Below are positions 28,030 to 37,191 of a stretch of DNA of 64,000 bases, piece after piece (positions within the stretch are counted from its first letter, which is position 1; each line of letters begins with the position of its first letter). The notes below the pieces were generated by a model. That model saw nothing but the letters and a program-made list of their open reading frames with translations, was not told where the DNA came from and ran no database searches. The position numbers and the translations under genes are program-made. This stretch comes from an uncultured Pelagibacteraceae bacterium (GTDB lineage: Bacteria > Pseudomonadota > Alphaproteobacteria > Pelagibacterales > Pelagibacteraceae): positions 17,465-81,464 of the forward strand of contig CABXKF010000001.1 in assembly GCA_902512765.1 (NCBI GenBank). Direction: 5' to 3'.

Positions 28030-28461
28030 ATGTTCTTAAAATTTTTAGATAAAATTGGAAGAAAAAAAATTGTTTTAGACCGAGGACCCTCCCACCCAAG
28101 ATATAACGAGGCTAAACCTTGGCTAAATAGATATTATGTTTTGTTTCGATACAGACCTAAATGGTTTCCATTTAACATTTTAATTCATGAAATGCTTGCA
28201 GACGACCATGGAGAAGGTGTTCATAATCATCTATGCCCTTACATTACTATTATTTTAAGAGGAGGATATTGGGAAACTACCAAAAAAGGTAAGTTTTGGA
28301 GAAGACCTGGTTACATAGGATTTCGTTCTGCAAATGCTCATCATAGAGTAGACTTAAAAGAAGATACAAAACCGATAACAATTTTTATTCCTGGTCCTTT
28401 TGGTTTACGAAAAGGTTCTAGATCAGAATATGGTATCGATTTTAAAACTAAAAAAAATTAA
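28030..28461 (+). CDS. Cupin-like conserved protein of unknown function
   Basis: 143 aa, mostly beta strand. ILIHEMLADDHGEGVHNHLCPYITIIL has clustered histidines (HxH) as in cupin metal sites, followed by GGYWE, a GYIGFRSANAHHRVDL strand that could give the last His ligand, and a basic C-terminus. I do not recognise a characterised family member. It overlaps the ZapE-like gene by one base (TAATG). Confidence 0.6.
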   Translation: MFLKFLDKIGRKKIVLDRGPSHPRYNEAKPWLNRYYVLFRYRPKWFPFNILIHEMLADDHGEGVHNHLCPYITIILRGGYWETTKKGKFWRRPGYIGFRSANAHHRVDLKEDTKPITIFIPGPFGLRKGSRSEYGIDFKTKKN

Positions 28462-29516
28462 TGGTAAAAAAATTTCAAAAAGAATTTATATCGTATTGCA
28501 ACAATCAACAATTAGAAGTTAATTCAAATCAAATAGAAGTTGTTAAGAGATTAGAGCAATACCACCAAGGGAATTTTCAATCTTATTTTTCAAAATTGTT
28601 TTCAAAAAAATCATCTAAAAAAGGTTTTTATTTATATGGTGATGTTGGTGTAGGCAAAACGATGATTTTAAATTTTTTTTTTAATCATTTAAAGGAAAAA
28701 AAGTTAAGACTACACTTCAATGAGTTTATGTTAAGCTTTCATGACTTTGTTTATCAAAAAAAAGAAAAAGAAGAAAATATAATCAATCAATTTGTAAAAA
28801 ATTTAAAATTAAAGTCTTCATTAATTTATTTTGATGAATTTCAAGTCACAAATATAGTTGATGCTATGATTTTAGGAAAATTGTTTGATCAAATTTTTAA
28901 AGAAGATATTAAAATTATTGTAACTTCTAATACTAAAATCTCTGAATTATATAAAGACGGTCTTCAAAGGGATCAATTTAAACCATTCATTAAGATTATG
29001 GAGCAAAAGTCTATAGAATGTGAGCTTAAGATTGAAGATGATTATAGAAAATCAAACAATAATCAAAAACAAAGATATTTTTATCCACTTAATCAAGAAA
29101 CTAATTTTAAAATAAATAAATTTTTTAGAACTATTACAAAAGATAAAAAACACTCGTTCAAAATAATCAATGTCAAAGGTAGGGATTTTAAAATAGAAAA
29201 TTTTTATGAAGGAGTTGTAAGATTTAACTTTAATGAGTTGTGTGATAAAAATTTAGGTGCAGAAGATTATTTAGAAATCATAAAAAATTGTAAATTTATG
29301 GTAATAAATCAAATACCACAATTTAATGATACTAATTCAAATCAACAACAACGATTCATTACTTTATTAGATGTAATTTATGACAAAAATATTCCAATAT
29401 CAGTTACAGCAAATCAAAATCTAGATGAATTTACTTCATCAAAATTATTAGAAAAACCATTTAAACGTACTATTAGCCGGTTGTATGAGCTAACATCAAT
29501 TAACAAAAATCAATGA
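28461..29516 (+). CDS. zapE: AFG1/ZapE-family ATPase
   Basis: 351-aa P-loop ATPase. Walker A is GFYLYGDVGVGKTM and Walker B LIYFDEFQVTNIVDAMILGKLF, followed by sensor-like IIVTSNTKISELYKDGLQR; ZapE/AFG1 hallmarks. ZapE modulates the division ring in gammaproteobacteria; mitochondrial AFG1 handles membrane protein quality control. Length matches the family. The stop overlaps the next gene by 4 bases. Confidence 0.88.
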   Translation: MVKKFQKEFISYCNNQQLEVNSNQIEVVKRLEQYHQGNFQSYFSKLFSKKSSKKGFYLYGDVGVGKTMILNFFFNHLKEKKLRLHFNEFMLSFHDFVYQKKEKEENIINQFVKNLKLKSSLIYFDEFQVTNIVDAMILGKLFDQIFKEDIKIIVTSNTKISELYKDGLQRDQFKPFIKIMEQKSIECELKIEDDYRKSNNNQKQRYFYPLNQETNFKINKFFRTITKDKKHSFKIINVKGRDFKIENFYEGVVRFNFNELCDKNLGAEDYLEIIKNCKFMVINQIPQFNDTNSNQQQRFITLLDVIYDKNIPISVTANQNLDEFTSSKLLEKPFKRTISRLYELTSINKNQ

Positions 29517-29932
29517 AACAAGAATTTTATAATCTTCAAATAGATACTAATGGTCAAAAATTATATGAATTTACCAATCAGACAATTGAATGGATTAGCA
29601 AAAATAATTTTAAAAATGGTATACTTAATTTAAGTATTCAGCACACCAGTGCATCTTTAATTGTACAAGAAAATGCTGACCCAGATGTTCAAACAGATTT
29701 AATAAATTATTTTGATAAATTAGCTCCTATGGATAACAAACTATATGTCCATACCACCGAAGGAAAGGATGATATGCCTGCGCACATCAAGTCTGCATTA
29801 ACCAATAATCAAATTTCATTAAGTATTAGAGAAGGCGAATTATTACTAGGCACCTGGCAGGGCTTATATTTATTTGAACATCGGCTAAACCCTCAAAATA
29901 GAGCAATAATTCATCATTTTATTGGGAATTAA
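29513..29932 (+). CDS. YjbQ-family protein (UPF0047)
   Basis: 139 aa, matching the YjbQ/UPF0047 family: LNLSIQHTSASLIVQENADPDV and the C-terminal GTWQGLYLFEHRL, with PAHIKSAL in the middle. These carry the conserved histidines of the family. A weak thiamine-phosphate synthase activity has been attributed to some members, but the role is unclear. It ends 12 bases from the convergent photolyase gene. Confidence 0.88.
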   Translation: MKQEFYNLQIDTNGQKLYEFTNQTIEWISKNNFKNGILNLSIQHTSASLIVQENADPDVQTDLINYFDKLAPMDNKLYVHTTEGKDDMPAHIKSALTNNQISLSIREGELLLGTWQGLYLFEHRLNPQNRAIIHHFIGN

Positions 29933-29944
29933 TCTATTAAATGC

Positions 29945-31363
29945 TTATTTTTTTAAGGTCTTAAAGGCCTCTAGGGCAGAGGCTCTAGCTTTTTCATGGA
30001 TCACAATTGGTTGAGGATAATCTTTACCAATTATAGTTTTAATAGCTTGTTGGTATTTTAATTCCATTTCCCAAGGCTTATGAACAAATTTATTTGGCAC
30101 TTTATCTAATTCTGGCACCCATTTTTTTACATAATGTCCTTCTTTATCAAATTTTTCTCCCTGTAAAATAGGATTAAAAATTCTAAAATAAGGTGCAGCA
30201 TCCGCGCCACAACCAGCAACCCACTGCCACTGTGCAACATTATTTGCTTTATTAAAATCTAACAAACAATTTCTGAAATATTTTTCTCCTTCGATCCAAT
30301 TAATTCTCAAATGTTTAACTAAAAAAGACCCAACTACCATACGAACCCTATTATGCATCCAGCCAGTTTCGTATAATTCTCTCATACCTGCATCAACTAT
30401 TGGATAACCAGTCATTCCTGTTTTCCATGCTTTAAGATATTTGTCATTTTTGACCCAAGGAAATTTATCAAAATCTTTCCTATAATTACCTTTCAAAAAT
30501 TCTGGAAAATAATTAATTAAACTATGTGAAAATTCTCTCCACCCAAGTTCATTAATATATTTTCTGTAACCAATTCCTTTAGATTTGATTTCACCACATT
30601 TTTTCCAAATACTTGCTACATGAATTTGACCGTGTTTAATATAAGGTGAAAGTTTTGAAGTTCCTTCAACTGATGGAATGTCTCTTGTAGTTCCATAGTC
30701 TTTAATTTTACTCTCTATTAAATCATTTAAAATTTTTTTTGAATTACTCTCAGAAATTTTCCAGTATTTATCAAATTTTTTATACCAATTGTTTTTGGGT
30801 AAAATATTTTTTGGTTCAATGCAGTTTTTAAAAAAAGTTTTTTCTTTAGTCTTTTTTTTAACAATATAATTTTTAGCAGGAGCTAAACTTAAATATTTTT
30901 GCTCAGCAGTTCGCCAAAAGGGAGTAAATACTTTGAAGGGTGTTCCATCATTTTTAGTTACTTCCTGAAATTCATTTAAAATATTTCCTTTGAAATATTT
31001 AAAGTTTATTTCATTTTTAATAAAAACATCTCTAATTTTTTTTCCTTTAGCAATTACATCTGGTTCGTAAACTTTATTCCAATATACTGTAAGATTGTCC
31101 TTTTTTTTGATCTTAGAGAAAATATCCAATTCATCACCCTTAACTATTTGAAGATTGATATTATATTTTGATAAGTCTGTTTTAAAAACTTCTAATGATT
31201 TTGAGACCCACCATTTTTGAGCTTCAGTTTGATTATCAAAATTTTTATTATTATAGATAAATAAAGCAATTACATTGTCATGATTTTGAGTTGCAAATGA
31301 CAATGCAGGATTATTTTCTATTCTAAAATCATCTCTTATCCAAAAAATCCCTGTATCAGACAT
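29945..31363 (-). CDS. phrB: Deoxyribodipyrimidine photo-lyase
   Basis: 472-aa light-dependent DNA repair flavoprotein. The N-terminal antenna-binding domain begins TGIFWIRDDFRIENNPAL. The C-terminal FAD domain contains GWREFSHSLINYFPEFL, TGYPIVDAGMRELYETGWMHNR and NVAQWQWVAGCGADAAPYFR, which bind FAD and the dimer and include Trp residues of the electron-transfer chain. Photorepair fits a surface-ocean bacterium. Start is 5 bases downstream of the lyase gene stop on the same strand. Confidence 0.93.
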   Translation of the reverse strand: MSDTGIFWIRDDFRIENNPALSFATQNHDNVIALFIYNNKNFDNQTEAQKWWVSKSLEVFKTDLSKYNINLQIVKGDELDIFSKIKKKDNLTVYWNKVYEPDVIAKGKKIRDVFIKNEINFKYFKGNILNEFQEVTKNDGTPFKVFTPFWRTAEQKYLSLAPAKNYIVKKKTKEKTFFKNCIEPKNILPKNNWYKKFDKYWKISESNSKKILNDLIESKIKDYGTTRDIPSVEGTSKLSPYIKHGQIHVASIWKKCGEIKSKGIGYRKYINELGWREFSHSLINYFPEFLKGNYRKDFDKFPWVKNDKYLKAWKTGMTGYPIVDAGMRELYETGWMHNRVRMVVGSFLVKHLRINWIEGEKYFRNCLLDFNKANNVAQWQWVAGCGADAAPYFRIFNPILQGEKFDKEGHYVKKWVPELDKVPNKFVHKPWEMELKYQQAIKTIIGKDYPQPIVIHEKARASALEAFKTLKK

Positions 31364-31367
31364 GCAA

Positions 31368-32498
31368 TTAATTTTGATTAACTAATTTTTGGTACATTTC
31401 TTGATCTGTATCACCCTCACAACCAATAACTAAAACATTAGAATTTTGATCTAATTTTAAATTTTGTTTTAAATTTTGATCCTCACAACTAGCAATTAAG
31501 CTAATCACTCCTGGTGCAGAATTTTCTCCGGCTATAATAGGTTCATCACTAAAACCTGAGTTTCCAAGTAATTTCATAGTTTTTGCAATATCATCATCGG
31601 GTAAACTGATGCAATGTTTAACTGAATTTTTTAGAATTTCCCATGGGACTAATGACACTTCTCCACATGACATACCACCCATAAGACTTTCTCTTTTAAT
31701 ATCAATTTTTTCTATTTTTCCTGTTTTAATACTTTCTAAAACACAAGCTGCACTATCAGGTTCAACAATTAATGTAATGGGAACGTTATCTAAGTATCTT
31801 GCAATACCCGCAACCATTGCGCCAGCCATTCCACCAACACCTGCCTGTAAAATTATATGAGAAATTTTTTCATTTTTAATTTGATCAATAATTTCTTTCA
31901 TCATAACTGTATAACCAGCCATCGTGTATGTTGGAACTTGCATATAATTTTTCCAAGCAACATCTTGTACTATTTGCCAATTATTTTCTGTGGATTGCTT
32001 AATGCATTCTATTAGTGATTTTTCATAATTGCCTTTCACTTTAATTACATCTGCACCAAGGTCTGCCATAGCTTGACCTCTAGCATCACTAACAAACTCA
32101 CTAATAAAGATTTTACACTTAAGTCCTAATCTTCTAGCACCCCATGCAACAGATCTTCCATGATTTCCAGCAGTTGCAGTTGCAACAGTGATATTTTTAT
32201 TTCCTTGTGATACTTTTTCAACAGCATAGGCACCTCCCAGTGCTTTAAATGATTTTAAATCAAATCTTTTACTTTCATCTTTGTAATAAATTTTATTTAA
32301 ATCTAACTCATTAGATAATTTATTAAGAGATATTAATGGAGTAGGGGAATATCCTTCCCATTTTGAAATACTAGAATAAGCATCATCAATTTCTTTTTCG
32401 GATAGTGAGTTGAAAATTTGTTTTTTATCAAACGAATAATTTTTATTATCTAAAAATTCAGAATACTTCCATTGATGACCATTAGATAAAGTTGCCAT
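31368..32498 (-). CDS. PLP-dependent diaminopropionate ammonia-lyase-like enzyme
   Basis: 376-aa fold-type II PLP enzyme. YYKDESKRFDLKSFKALGGAYA contains the PLP Lys (KSFKALG), ATATAGNHGRSVAWGARRLG the phosphate loop, and LQAGVGGMAGAMVAG, LMGGMSCGEVS and IGCEGDTDQEMY the features of diaminopropionate ammonia-lyase rather than plain threonine dehydratase. EutB of ectoine clusters is a relative. It lies 3 bases after a glutamine-synthetase-like gene and in the same direction as cassette A, so a role with amino-group release from a diamino acid is plausible. Confidence 0.8.
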   Translation of the reverse strand: MATLSNGHQWKYSEFLDNKNYSFDKKQIFNSLSEKEIDDAYSSISKWEGYSPTPLISLNKLSNELDLNKIYYKDESKRFDLKSFKALGGAYAVEKVSQGNKNITVATATAGNHGRSVAWGARRLGLKCKIFISEFVSDARGQAMADLGADVIKVKGNYEKSLIECIKQSTENNWQIVQDVAWKNYMQVPTYTMAGYTVMMKEIIDQIKNEKISHIILQAGVGGMAGAMVAGIARYLDNVPITLIVEPDSAACVLESIKTGKIEKIDIKRESLMGGMSCGEVSLVPWEILKNSVKHCISLPDDDIAKTMKLLGNSGFSDEPIIAGENSAPGVISLIASCEDQNLKQNLKLDQNSNVLVIGCEGDTDQEMYQKLVNQN

Positions 32499-32501
32499 AA
32501 T

Positions 32502-33827
32502 CTAACAGTCTAAAGTATTATCTTTTTCCCACTTAGTGACTGGTTTTTTCTTATTAAATGAAAACTTGCTCTTAAAGTCTTTTATCTCAGAATTTTTAAG
32601 CTTTATGTAGCTTTCAATTACATCTTTTCCAAAGGCATCAGCTAGAGATTTACTTTTTTGAAGCATAGAAATTGCTTGATTAACATCATTAGGTAATTTT
32701 TTTAGTTTTGGATATTTTTTATAATCCTTGTACATATTGCAATGTAGTGGTTTTCCAGGATTTAATTTTTTATTAATTCCCTCAAGACCTGCAGCAATTA
32801 TTCCTGCTTGAAGTAAATATGGGTTGGCAGCACCATCCATTAATCTTAATTCAAATCTTCCTTGATCTGGAATTCTAATCATGTGTGTTCTGTTATTTCC
32901 TGTATAAGAAATACTACTTGGCGACCAAGTTGCACCAGACTTTGTCGGTGGAGCATTAATTCTTCTGTAACTATTGATTGTTGGATTAAAAAAGGCTGAT
33001 AAAGCTTGAGTATTGTTCATTACGCCTCCTAAAAAATTGTAAGCTAATTTACTTAAACCAAGCGTATCTTTTTTATCTAAAAATTTATTATCTTTACCAT
33101 TCCATACTGAAACGTGAGCATGACAACCGTTTCCAGTTAAATTATGAAAGGGTTTTGGCATGAAGGTTGCTCTTAAACCATGTTTTTCAGCTAAACTTTT
33201 AACCATATATTTAAAAAATACATGTCTATCAGCTGTAATCAATGAATCTGTATAATCCCAATTCATCTCAAATTGACCATTAGCGTCTTCATGATCATTT
33301 TGATAGGGCTTCCAGCCCATTGTAATCATGCAGTCACATATCTCTTTAATTAAATCATATCTTCTCATTAAAGCTGATTGATCATAACAAGGCTTAGATT
33401 GAATATCTCTTTGATCAGCAATTGACGATCCATCCTCTGAAATTAAAAAATATTCACATTCAACTCCAGACTTCATCTGTAATTTTTTTTGAGACATTTT
33501 TTTAATTTGCTCTTTAAGCATCACTCTTGGTGAAGCCTTTACAGGTTTTCCGTCCATGTATAAATCTGATGCCAGCCAACCAATTTCTTTATTCCATGGT
33601 AATTGAATTAAACTATCAGGATCAGGCACACCAAACATATCACTGTCAGCAGGTGTCATGTCTAACCATGTAGCAAACCCAGCAAAGCCAGCTCCATTTT
33701 TTTGCATCTCACCTATGGCTTGAGCTGGAACTAATTTAGATCTTAAAACTCCAAAAAGATCGACAAAACTTATTAGAAAATATTTTATTTTTTTTTGTTT
33801 GGCAATTTGTGAAAGATTTTTTGGCAT
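32502..33827 (-). CDS. Glutamine synthetase-like ligase of cassette A (GmaS/GlnT family)
   Basis: 441-aa glutamine-synthetase-fold protein of the GlnT/type III-like group that contains gamma-glutamylmethylamide synthetase. SGVECEYFLISEDG carries metal-binding Glu, NDHEDANGQFEMNWDYTDSL matches the GS core, GNGCHAHVSVWNGKD the ATP/glutamate loop, and SYTGNNRTHMIRIPDQGRFELRLMDG the catalytic Arg region. It would ligate glutamate with ammonia or an amine using ATP. It is the last of four cassette genes (36734 to 32502), the opposite position from its paralogue at 42371-43840. Confidence 0.85.
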   Translation of the reverse strand: MPKNLSQIAKQKKIKYFLISFVDLFGVLRSKLVPAQAIGEMQKNGAGFAGFATWLDMTPADSDMFGVPDPDSLIQLPWNKEIGWLASDLYMDGKPVKASPRVMLKEQIKKMSQKKLQMKSGVECEYFLISEDGSSIADQRDIQSKPCYDQSALMRRYDLIKEICDCMITMGWKPYQNDHEDANGQFEMNWDYTDSLITADRHVFFKYMVKSLAEKHGLRATFMPKPFHNLTGNGCHAHVSVWNGKDNKFLDKKDTLGLSKLAYNFLGGVMNNTQALSAFFNPTINSYRRINAPPTKSGATWSPSSISYTGNNRTHMIRIPDQGRFELRLMDGAANPYLLQAGIIAAGLEGINKKLNPGKPLHCNMYKDYKKYPKLKKLPNDVNQAISMLQKSKSLADAFGKDVIESYIKLKNSEIKDFKSKFSFNKKKPVTKWEKDNTLDC

Positions 33828-33861
33828 GATTAATCCTACTTGTTTAAAAAGTTTTATTCAA

Positions 33862-35169
33862 TTATTTTTTTCCAGGTATCCAATCTGTGCCAGCTAGAGG
33901 AACTCTTGCCATAGCAGCGGCCTCAACTGTTAAGGCAGCTAGATCTTCAGGTTCTAAGTTTCTAACATCTGATTTACCATTAGCTCTAGCTAACGTTTGC
34001 AACTCTAGGGTTAAAGTTGTTAAATAATTTTTAATTCTTTTGCCAGCTTCAATTGGGTTTAATCTTTTTTCTAGTTTAGGATCTTGTGTTGCAACACCTA
34101 CTGGACATCTTCCTGTATGACAGTGATGACAATAACCAGGTTCGGTTCCAAGTTTTTTATAATCTTCAACATATAAGTCGGCATTACAGTTTAAAGCCAT
34201 CATTGCAGCAGAACCGATTGATACAGCATCTGCACCCATTGCCATTGCTTTTGCAACATCTGCACCAGTTCTAATACCACCCGAAACAACAAGCTGAACT
34301 TTTCTATGCATATTTAATTCTTTTAAAGCATCAACAGCTTCTCTTAATGCACCTAAGGTTGGAATTCCAACGTGTTCAATAAAAACATCTTGAGTAGCAG
34401 CTGTTCCACCTTGCATTCCATCAAGTACAACAACATCTGCACCAGCTTTTACAGCTAATGTGGTATCGTAAAAAGGTCTTGCAGCTCCAACTTTTATATA
34501 AATTGGTTTTTCCCAATTTGTAATTTCTCTAAGTTCTTGAATTTTAATTTCTAAATCATCTGGGCCAGTCCAGTCAGGATGTCTACAAGCACTTCTTTGA
34601 TCAATTCCTTCTGGCAAGGTTCTCATTCCTGCAACTCTTTTATTAATTTTTTGACCGAGCAACATTCCGCCACCACCAGGTTTTGCTCCTTGTCCAACTA
34701 CAACTTCAATAGCGTCCGCTTTTCTTAAATCATCAGGATTCATGCCATATCTAGAAGGTAGCAATTGATAAACTAAATATTTTGAAGAACCTCTCTCTTC
34801 TTGCGTCATACCACCATCACCAGTAGTTGTTGAGGTTCCCATTGCAGATGCTCCTCTACCTAAAGCTTCTTTTGCATTAGCACCGAGTGCTCCAAAACTC
34901 ATCCCAGCAATTGTAATTGGAATATCTAGTTTGATCGGTTTTTTTGCAAATCGATCTCCTAAAATAACTGAAGTGTTACATGTTTCTCTGTAACCTTCTA
35001 ATGGGTACCTGGACATCGATGCGCCTAAAAAAACAAGATCATCAAAATCAGGAACTTTTCTTTTAGCACCCAATCCTCTTATTTGATAAATCCCTTCGTT
35101 TGCTGCTCTTTGAATTTCTTTTATTGTAGAGCTTGGAAATGTTTTAAATTCTTTAAGATCTTTTTTCAT
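33862..35169 (-). CDS. FMN/Fe-S glutamate-synthase domain protein of cassette A (MgsC-like)
   Basis: 435-aa stand-alone glutamate synthase central FMN domain (GltB2/GltS barrel). PITIAGMSFGALGANAKEALGRGA, YIKVGAARPFYDTTLAVKAGADVVVLDGMQGG and LVVSGGIRTGADVAKAMAMGADAV bind FMN; CHHCHTGRCPVGVATQDPKL is the Fe-S cysteine cluster. In N-methylglutamate synthase this is subunit C. It starts 3 bases after the GXGXG gene. Whether the amine acceptor yields glutamate or N-methylglutamate is not readable from sequence. Confidence 0.88.
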   Translation of the reverse strand: MKKDLKEFKTFPSSTIKEIQRAANEGIYQIRGLGAKRKVPDFDDLVFLGASMSRYPLEGYRETCNTSVILGDRFAKKPIKLDIPITIAGMSFGALGANAKEALGRGASAMGTSTTTGDGGMTQEERGSSKYLVYQLLPSRYGMNPDDLRKADAIEVVVGQGAKPGGGGMLLGQKINKRVAGMRTLPEGIDQRSACRHPDWTGPDDLEIKIQELREITNWEKPIYIKVGAARPFYDTTLAVKAGADVVVLDGMQGGTAATQDVFIEHVGIPTLGALREAVDALKELNMHRKVQLVVSGGIRTGADVAKAMAMGADAVSIGSAAMMALNCNADLYVEDYKKLGTEPGYCHHCHTGRCPVGVATQDPKLEKRLNPIEAGKRIKNYLTTLTLELQTLARANGKSDVRNLEPEDLAALTVEAAAMARVPLAGTDWIPGKK

Positions 35170-35171
35170 AT

Positions 35172-35852
35172 TTAGTATGCACCCACATTATCAATTTTAA
35201 AATTATATAAATTTCTAGCAGAACCATATCTTTTAAATTTTTTAGGATCTTCTGAAATATTGAGTTTTTTAAATAGTTTTGTTAATTCACCTATATTCTT
35301 TTTATCCATTTTCTTTTCCACACAATCTGCACCTAAGCTTTTAACTTTTCCTTTTACAAATATCTTAGCTTCATAAATTGAGTCTCCAAGATCTGCATCT
35401 GCATCACCCATTACAACTAAATTACCTTTTTGTGCCATAAAAGCTGACATATGGCCAACAGAACCTTTAACTACTATATCAATTCCTTTCATTGATATCC
35501 CACATCTAGAGCTTGCATCTCCTTCTATAATTAATGCACCCCCATGACCTGTCGCACCAGCTGATTGAGAGGCGTTACCTTTAACAACAATTTTACCTGA
35601 CATCATATTTTCAGCGACACCAGTTCCAACGTTTCCATGAACTGTAACAGTTGCTTTTTGATTCATACCTGCACAGTAATATCCTGTATGACCTTTGACT
35701 GTTACATCAATATCATCTTTCAAACCTGCACATATAGCGTGTTGTCCTTGAGGGTTTAAAATTTCGAACTTTCTAGTATTTTTTTTTCTATCAACATTTT
35801 GTAGATGTTGATTTACTTCTCTTAAAGTTTTTTTGTTTAAATCAAAGTTCAT
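35172..35852 (-). CDS. GXGXG glutamate-synthase domain protein of cassette A (MgsB-like)
   Basis: 226-aa right-handed beta-helix protein equivalent to the C-terminal (alpha-helix-less) domain of glutamate synthase and to subunit B of N-methylglutamate synthase. Repeated G-x-G-x-G turns appear throughout, e.g. VTVHGNVGTGVAENMMSGKIVVKG, SAGATGHGGALIIEGDASSRCG and MGDADADLGDSIYEAKIFVKG. It provides structural contacts and helps channel ammonia. Four bases separate it from the amidotransferase gene upstream. Confidence 0.88.
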   Translation of the reverse strand: MNFDLNKKTLREVNQHLQNVDRKKNTRKFEILNPQGQHAICAGLKDDIDVTVKGHTGYYCAGMNQKATVTVHGNVGTGVAENMMSGKIVVKGNASQSAGATGHGGALIIEGDASSRCGISMKGIDIVVKGSVGHMSAFMAQKGNLVVMGDADADLGDSIYEAKIFVKGKVKSLGADCVEKKMDKKNIGELTKLFKKLNISEDPKKFKRYGSARNLYNFKIDNVGAY

Positions 35853-35855
35853 AAA

Positions 35856-36734
35856 TTACCAGTGATATACTACACCAGGTTTTGGTTCAAAAATTTTTGC
35901 TGAATTTACATTTGGAAGATGCGCCATAGCTTGAAACTCAGATGCAACCGCAACATAATCTTTAGTCTCAGCAACAACAGCTGGCTTGCAAGCAATTTCA
36001 TCTCTCAATAATGCAAAGCCATCTTTTGTACCTGCAATAAAAGTATAAAACCCATCTAAATCTTTTAAACTGTTTTTTAATGTTTTTTCTAAGTCCTTAC
36101 CTTTTGATATTTGATTTGAAATATATCCAGCAGCAACCTCAGTATCATTTTCAGAATTAAAGCTTTGACCATCTTTTACAAGAGATCTTCTTACATTATT
36201 ATGATTTGATAGTGATCCATTATGAACCAAACATTCATCTTCTGATGTGGAGTAGGGGTGAGAACCTTGTGTAGTTATTGCACTTTCAGTAGCCATTCTT
36301 GTATGACCAATTCCATGCGTACCTGAAAAAGAGGATAATTTAAATTTTTTAACCACATCTTTTGGGTTACCAGTTTGTTTGAAAATATTTATACTTTTTC
36401 CATAACCTACTAACGATACTTCTGAAGTCTCTTTTTTTAATAAATCTAATATTTTAGAGGGTTTTTCGTTAGTTTCCAAAACAACATGATCCGCATAACT
36501 AGTTAACTTAATCTTTTTTATAAATTTTGATATTTTCTTTTTGAAATCTTTTTCTTTTATTTCATTAAGACAGATAGAATATTTAAATGTATTTTTATGT
36601 TCTTTCGTGTAAATCGCAAAACCTGCACTATCAGGTCCCCTTGTTGCCATGCCATCTAACATTCCAGATAAAAATTTACCTAAATGTTTTTCATATTTTT
36701 TTGTTTTTAAATAAATGCCAACAATCCCACACAT
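35856..36734 (-). CDS. Class II glutamine amidotransferase of cassette A (MgsA-like)
   Basis: 292-aa Ntn-type amidotransferase. MCGIVGIY places the catalytic Cys at residue 2 after Met removal; TRGPDSAGFAI, GTHGIGHTRMATESAITTQGSHPYS and ECLVHNGSLSNHNNVRR form the glutamine site. It resembles the N-terminal domain of glutamate synthase as a stand-alone subunit (MgsA/GlxB). The enzyme would hydrolyse glutamine or gamma-glutamylmethylamide and pass the amine to the FMN subunit. It begins 10 bases after a small membrane-protein ORF (36745-36897). Confidence 0.88.
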   Translation of the reverse strand: MCGIVGIYLKTKKYEKHLGKFLSGMLDGMATRGPDSAGFAIYTKEHKNTFKYSICLNEIKEKDFKKKISKFIKKIKLTSYADHVVLETNEKPSKILDLLKKETSEVSLVGYGKSINIFKQTGNPKDVVKKFKLSSFSGTHGIGHTRMATESAITTQGSHPYSTSEDECLVHNGSLSNHNNVRRSLVKDGQSFNSENDTEVAAGYISNQISKGKDLEKTLKNSLKDLDGFYTFIAGTKDGFALLRDEIACKPAVVAETKDYVAVASEFQAMAHLPNVNSAKIFEPKPGVVYHW

Positions 36735-36744
36735 AAGTTTTGGT

Positions 36745-36897
36745 TTAGTTTATTAAAGAAATTATAAAATCCTTATAGTAGATTAGATTAACTACTACAA
36801 TGATGATAATGGCCGCTATCACTCCATATTTAGCTTTAGGGAAAGCTACTCCTCTCATTTTGCTAGGTCGAAGTTCTTCGTTATTTTTATCTGTCAT
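36745..36897 (-). CDS. Small single-pass membrane protein (50 aa)
   Basis: A 51-codon frame (ATG at 36897, TAA at 36745) between the terminator at 36906 and the amidotransferase gene. The peptide opens with MTDKNNEELRPSKMRGVAFP and then one strongly hydrophobic helix (YGVIAAIIIIVVVNLIYY), finishing with a short tail. Composition and position suggest a real membrane protein that opens the cassette A transcript. It is not a member of any family I recognise; no Shine-Dalgarno is obvious. Confidence 0.6.
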   Translation of the reverse strand: MTDKNNEELRPSKMRGVAFPKAKYGVIAAIIIIVVVNLIYYKDFIISLIN

Positions 36898-36905
36898 ATT
36901 TTTAT

Positions 36906-36939
36906 CAAAAAAAAAGGGCGCCACAATTAAGTAGCGCCC
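36906..36939 (-). terminator. Intrinsic terminator after the amt-linked small gene
   Basis: Stem 36916-36924 / 36931-36939 (GGGCGCCAC with GTAGCGCCC, one mismatch) and a 9-base A run at 36907-36915, which is a T-run on the minus strand. It separates the amt transcript from cassette A. Confidence 0.9.
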
Positions 36940-36955
36940 AGATTTTTATATTATT

Positions 36956-37180
36956 TTACCAATCGGTAATATTACTTTTATAGTCATTTCCACCACGTCT
37001 TTTTCTAGCTTGTTTAGCGAGTTTCTCACTCTCCGAATTGCCAGTTAAAACATGCCAGCCTATCCACAAAACAATACCAAGTACAACTAGTAAAGTTTCG
37101 CTAGAACCAGCTCCCGGATAAACTGCTCCGACAACCTCTTTAGCACTTAAATGATCTATCCAGTTTGTTACTGTAGCCAT
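36956..37180 (-). CDS. Small single-pass membrane protein next to amt
   Basis: 74 aa. Hydrophilic N-terminus, a hydrophobic helix around residues 28-46 (ETLLVVLGIVLWIGWHVLTG) and a strongly basic tail (KLAKQARKRRGGNDYKSN). It starts 11 bases after the amt stop and has GGAG upstream, and a terminator follows it, so it is the last gene of the Amt transcript. Function unknown; a partner or regulator of the transporter is a reasonable guess from position only. Confidence 0.8.
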   Translation of the reverse strand: MATVTNWIDHLSAKEVVGAVYPGAGSSETLLVVLGIVLWIGWHVLTGNSESEKLAKQARKRRGGNDYKSNITDW

Positions 37181-37191
37181 ATTTTTCTCCT

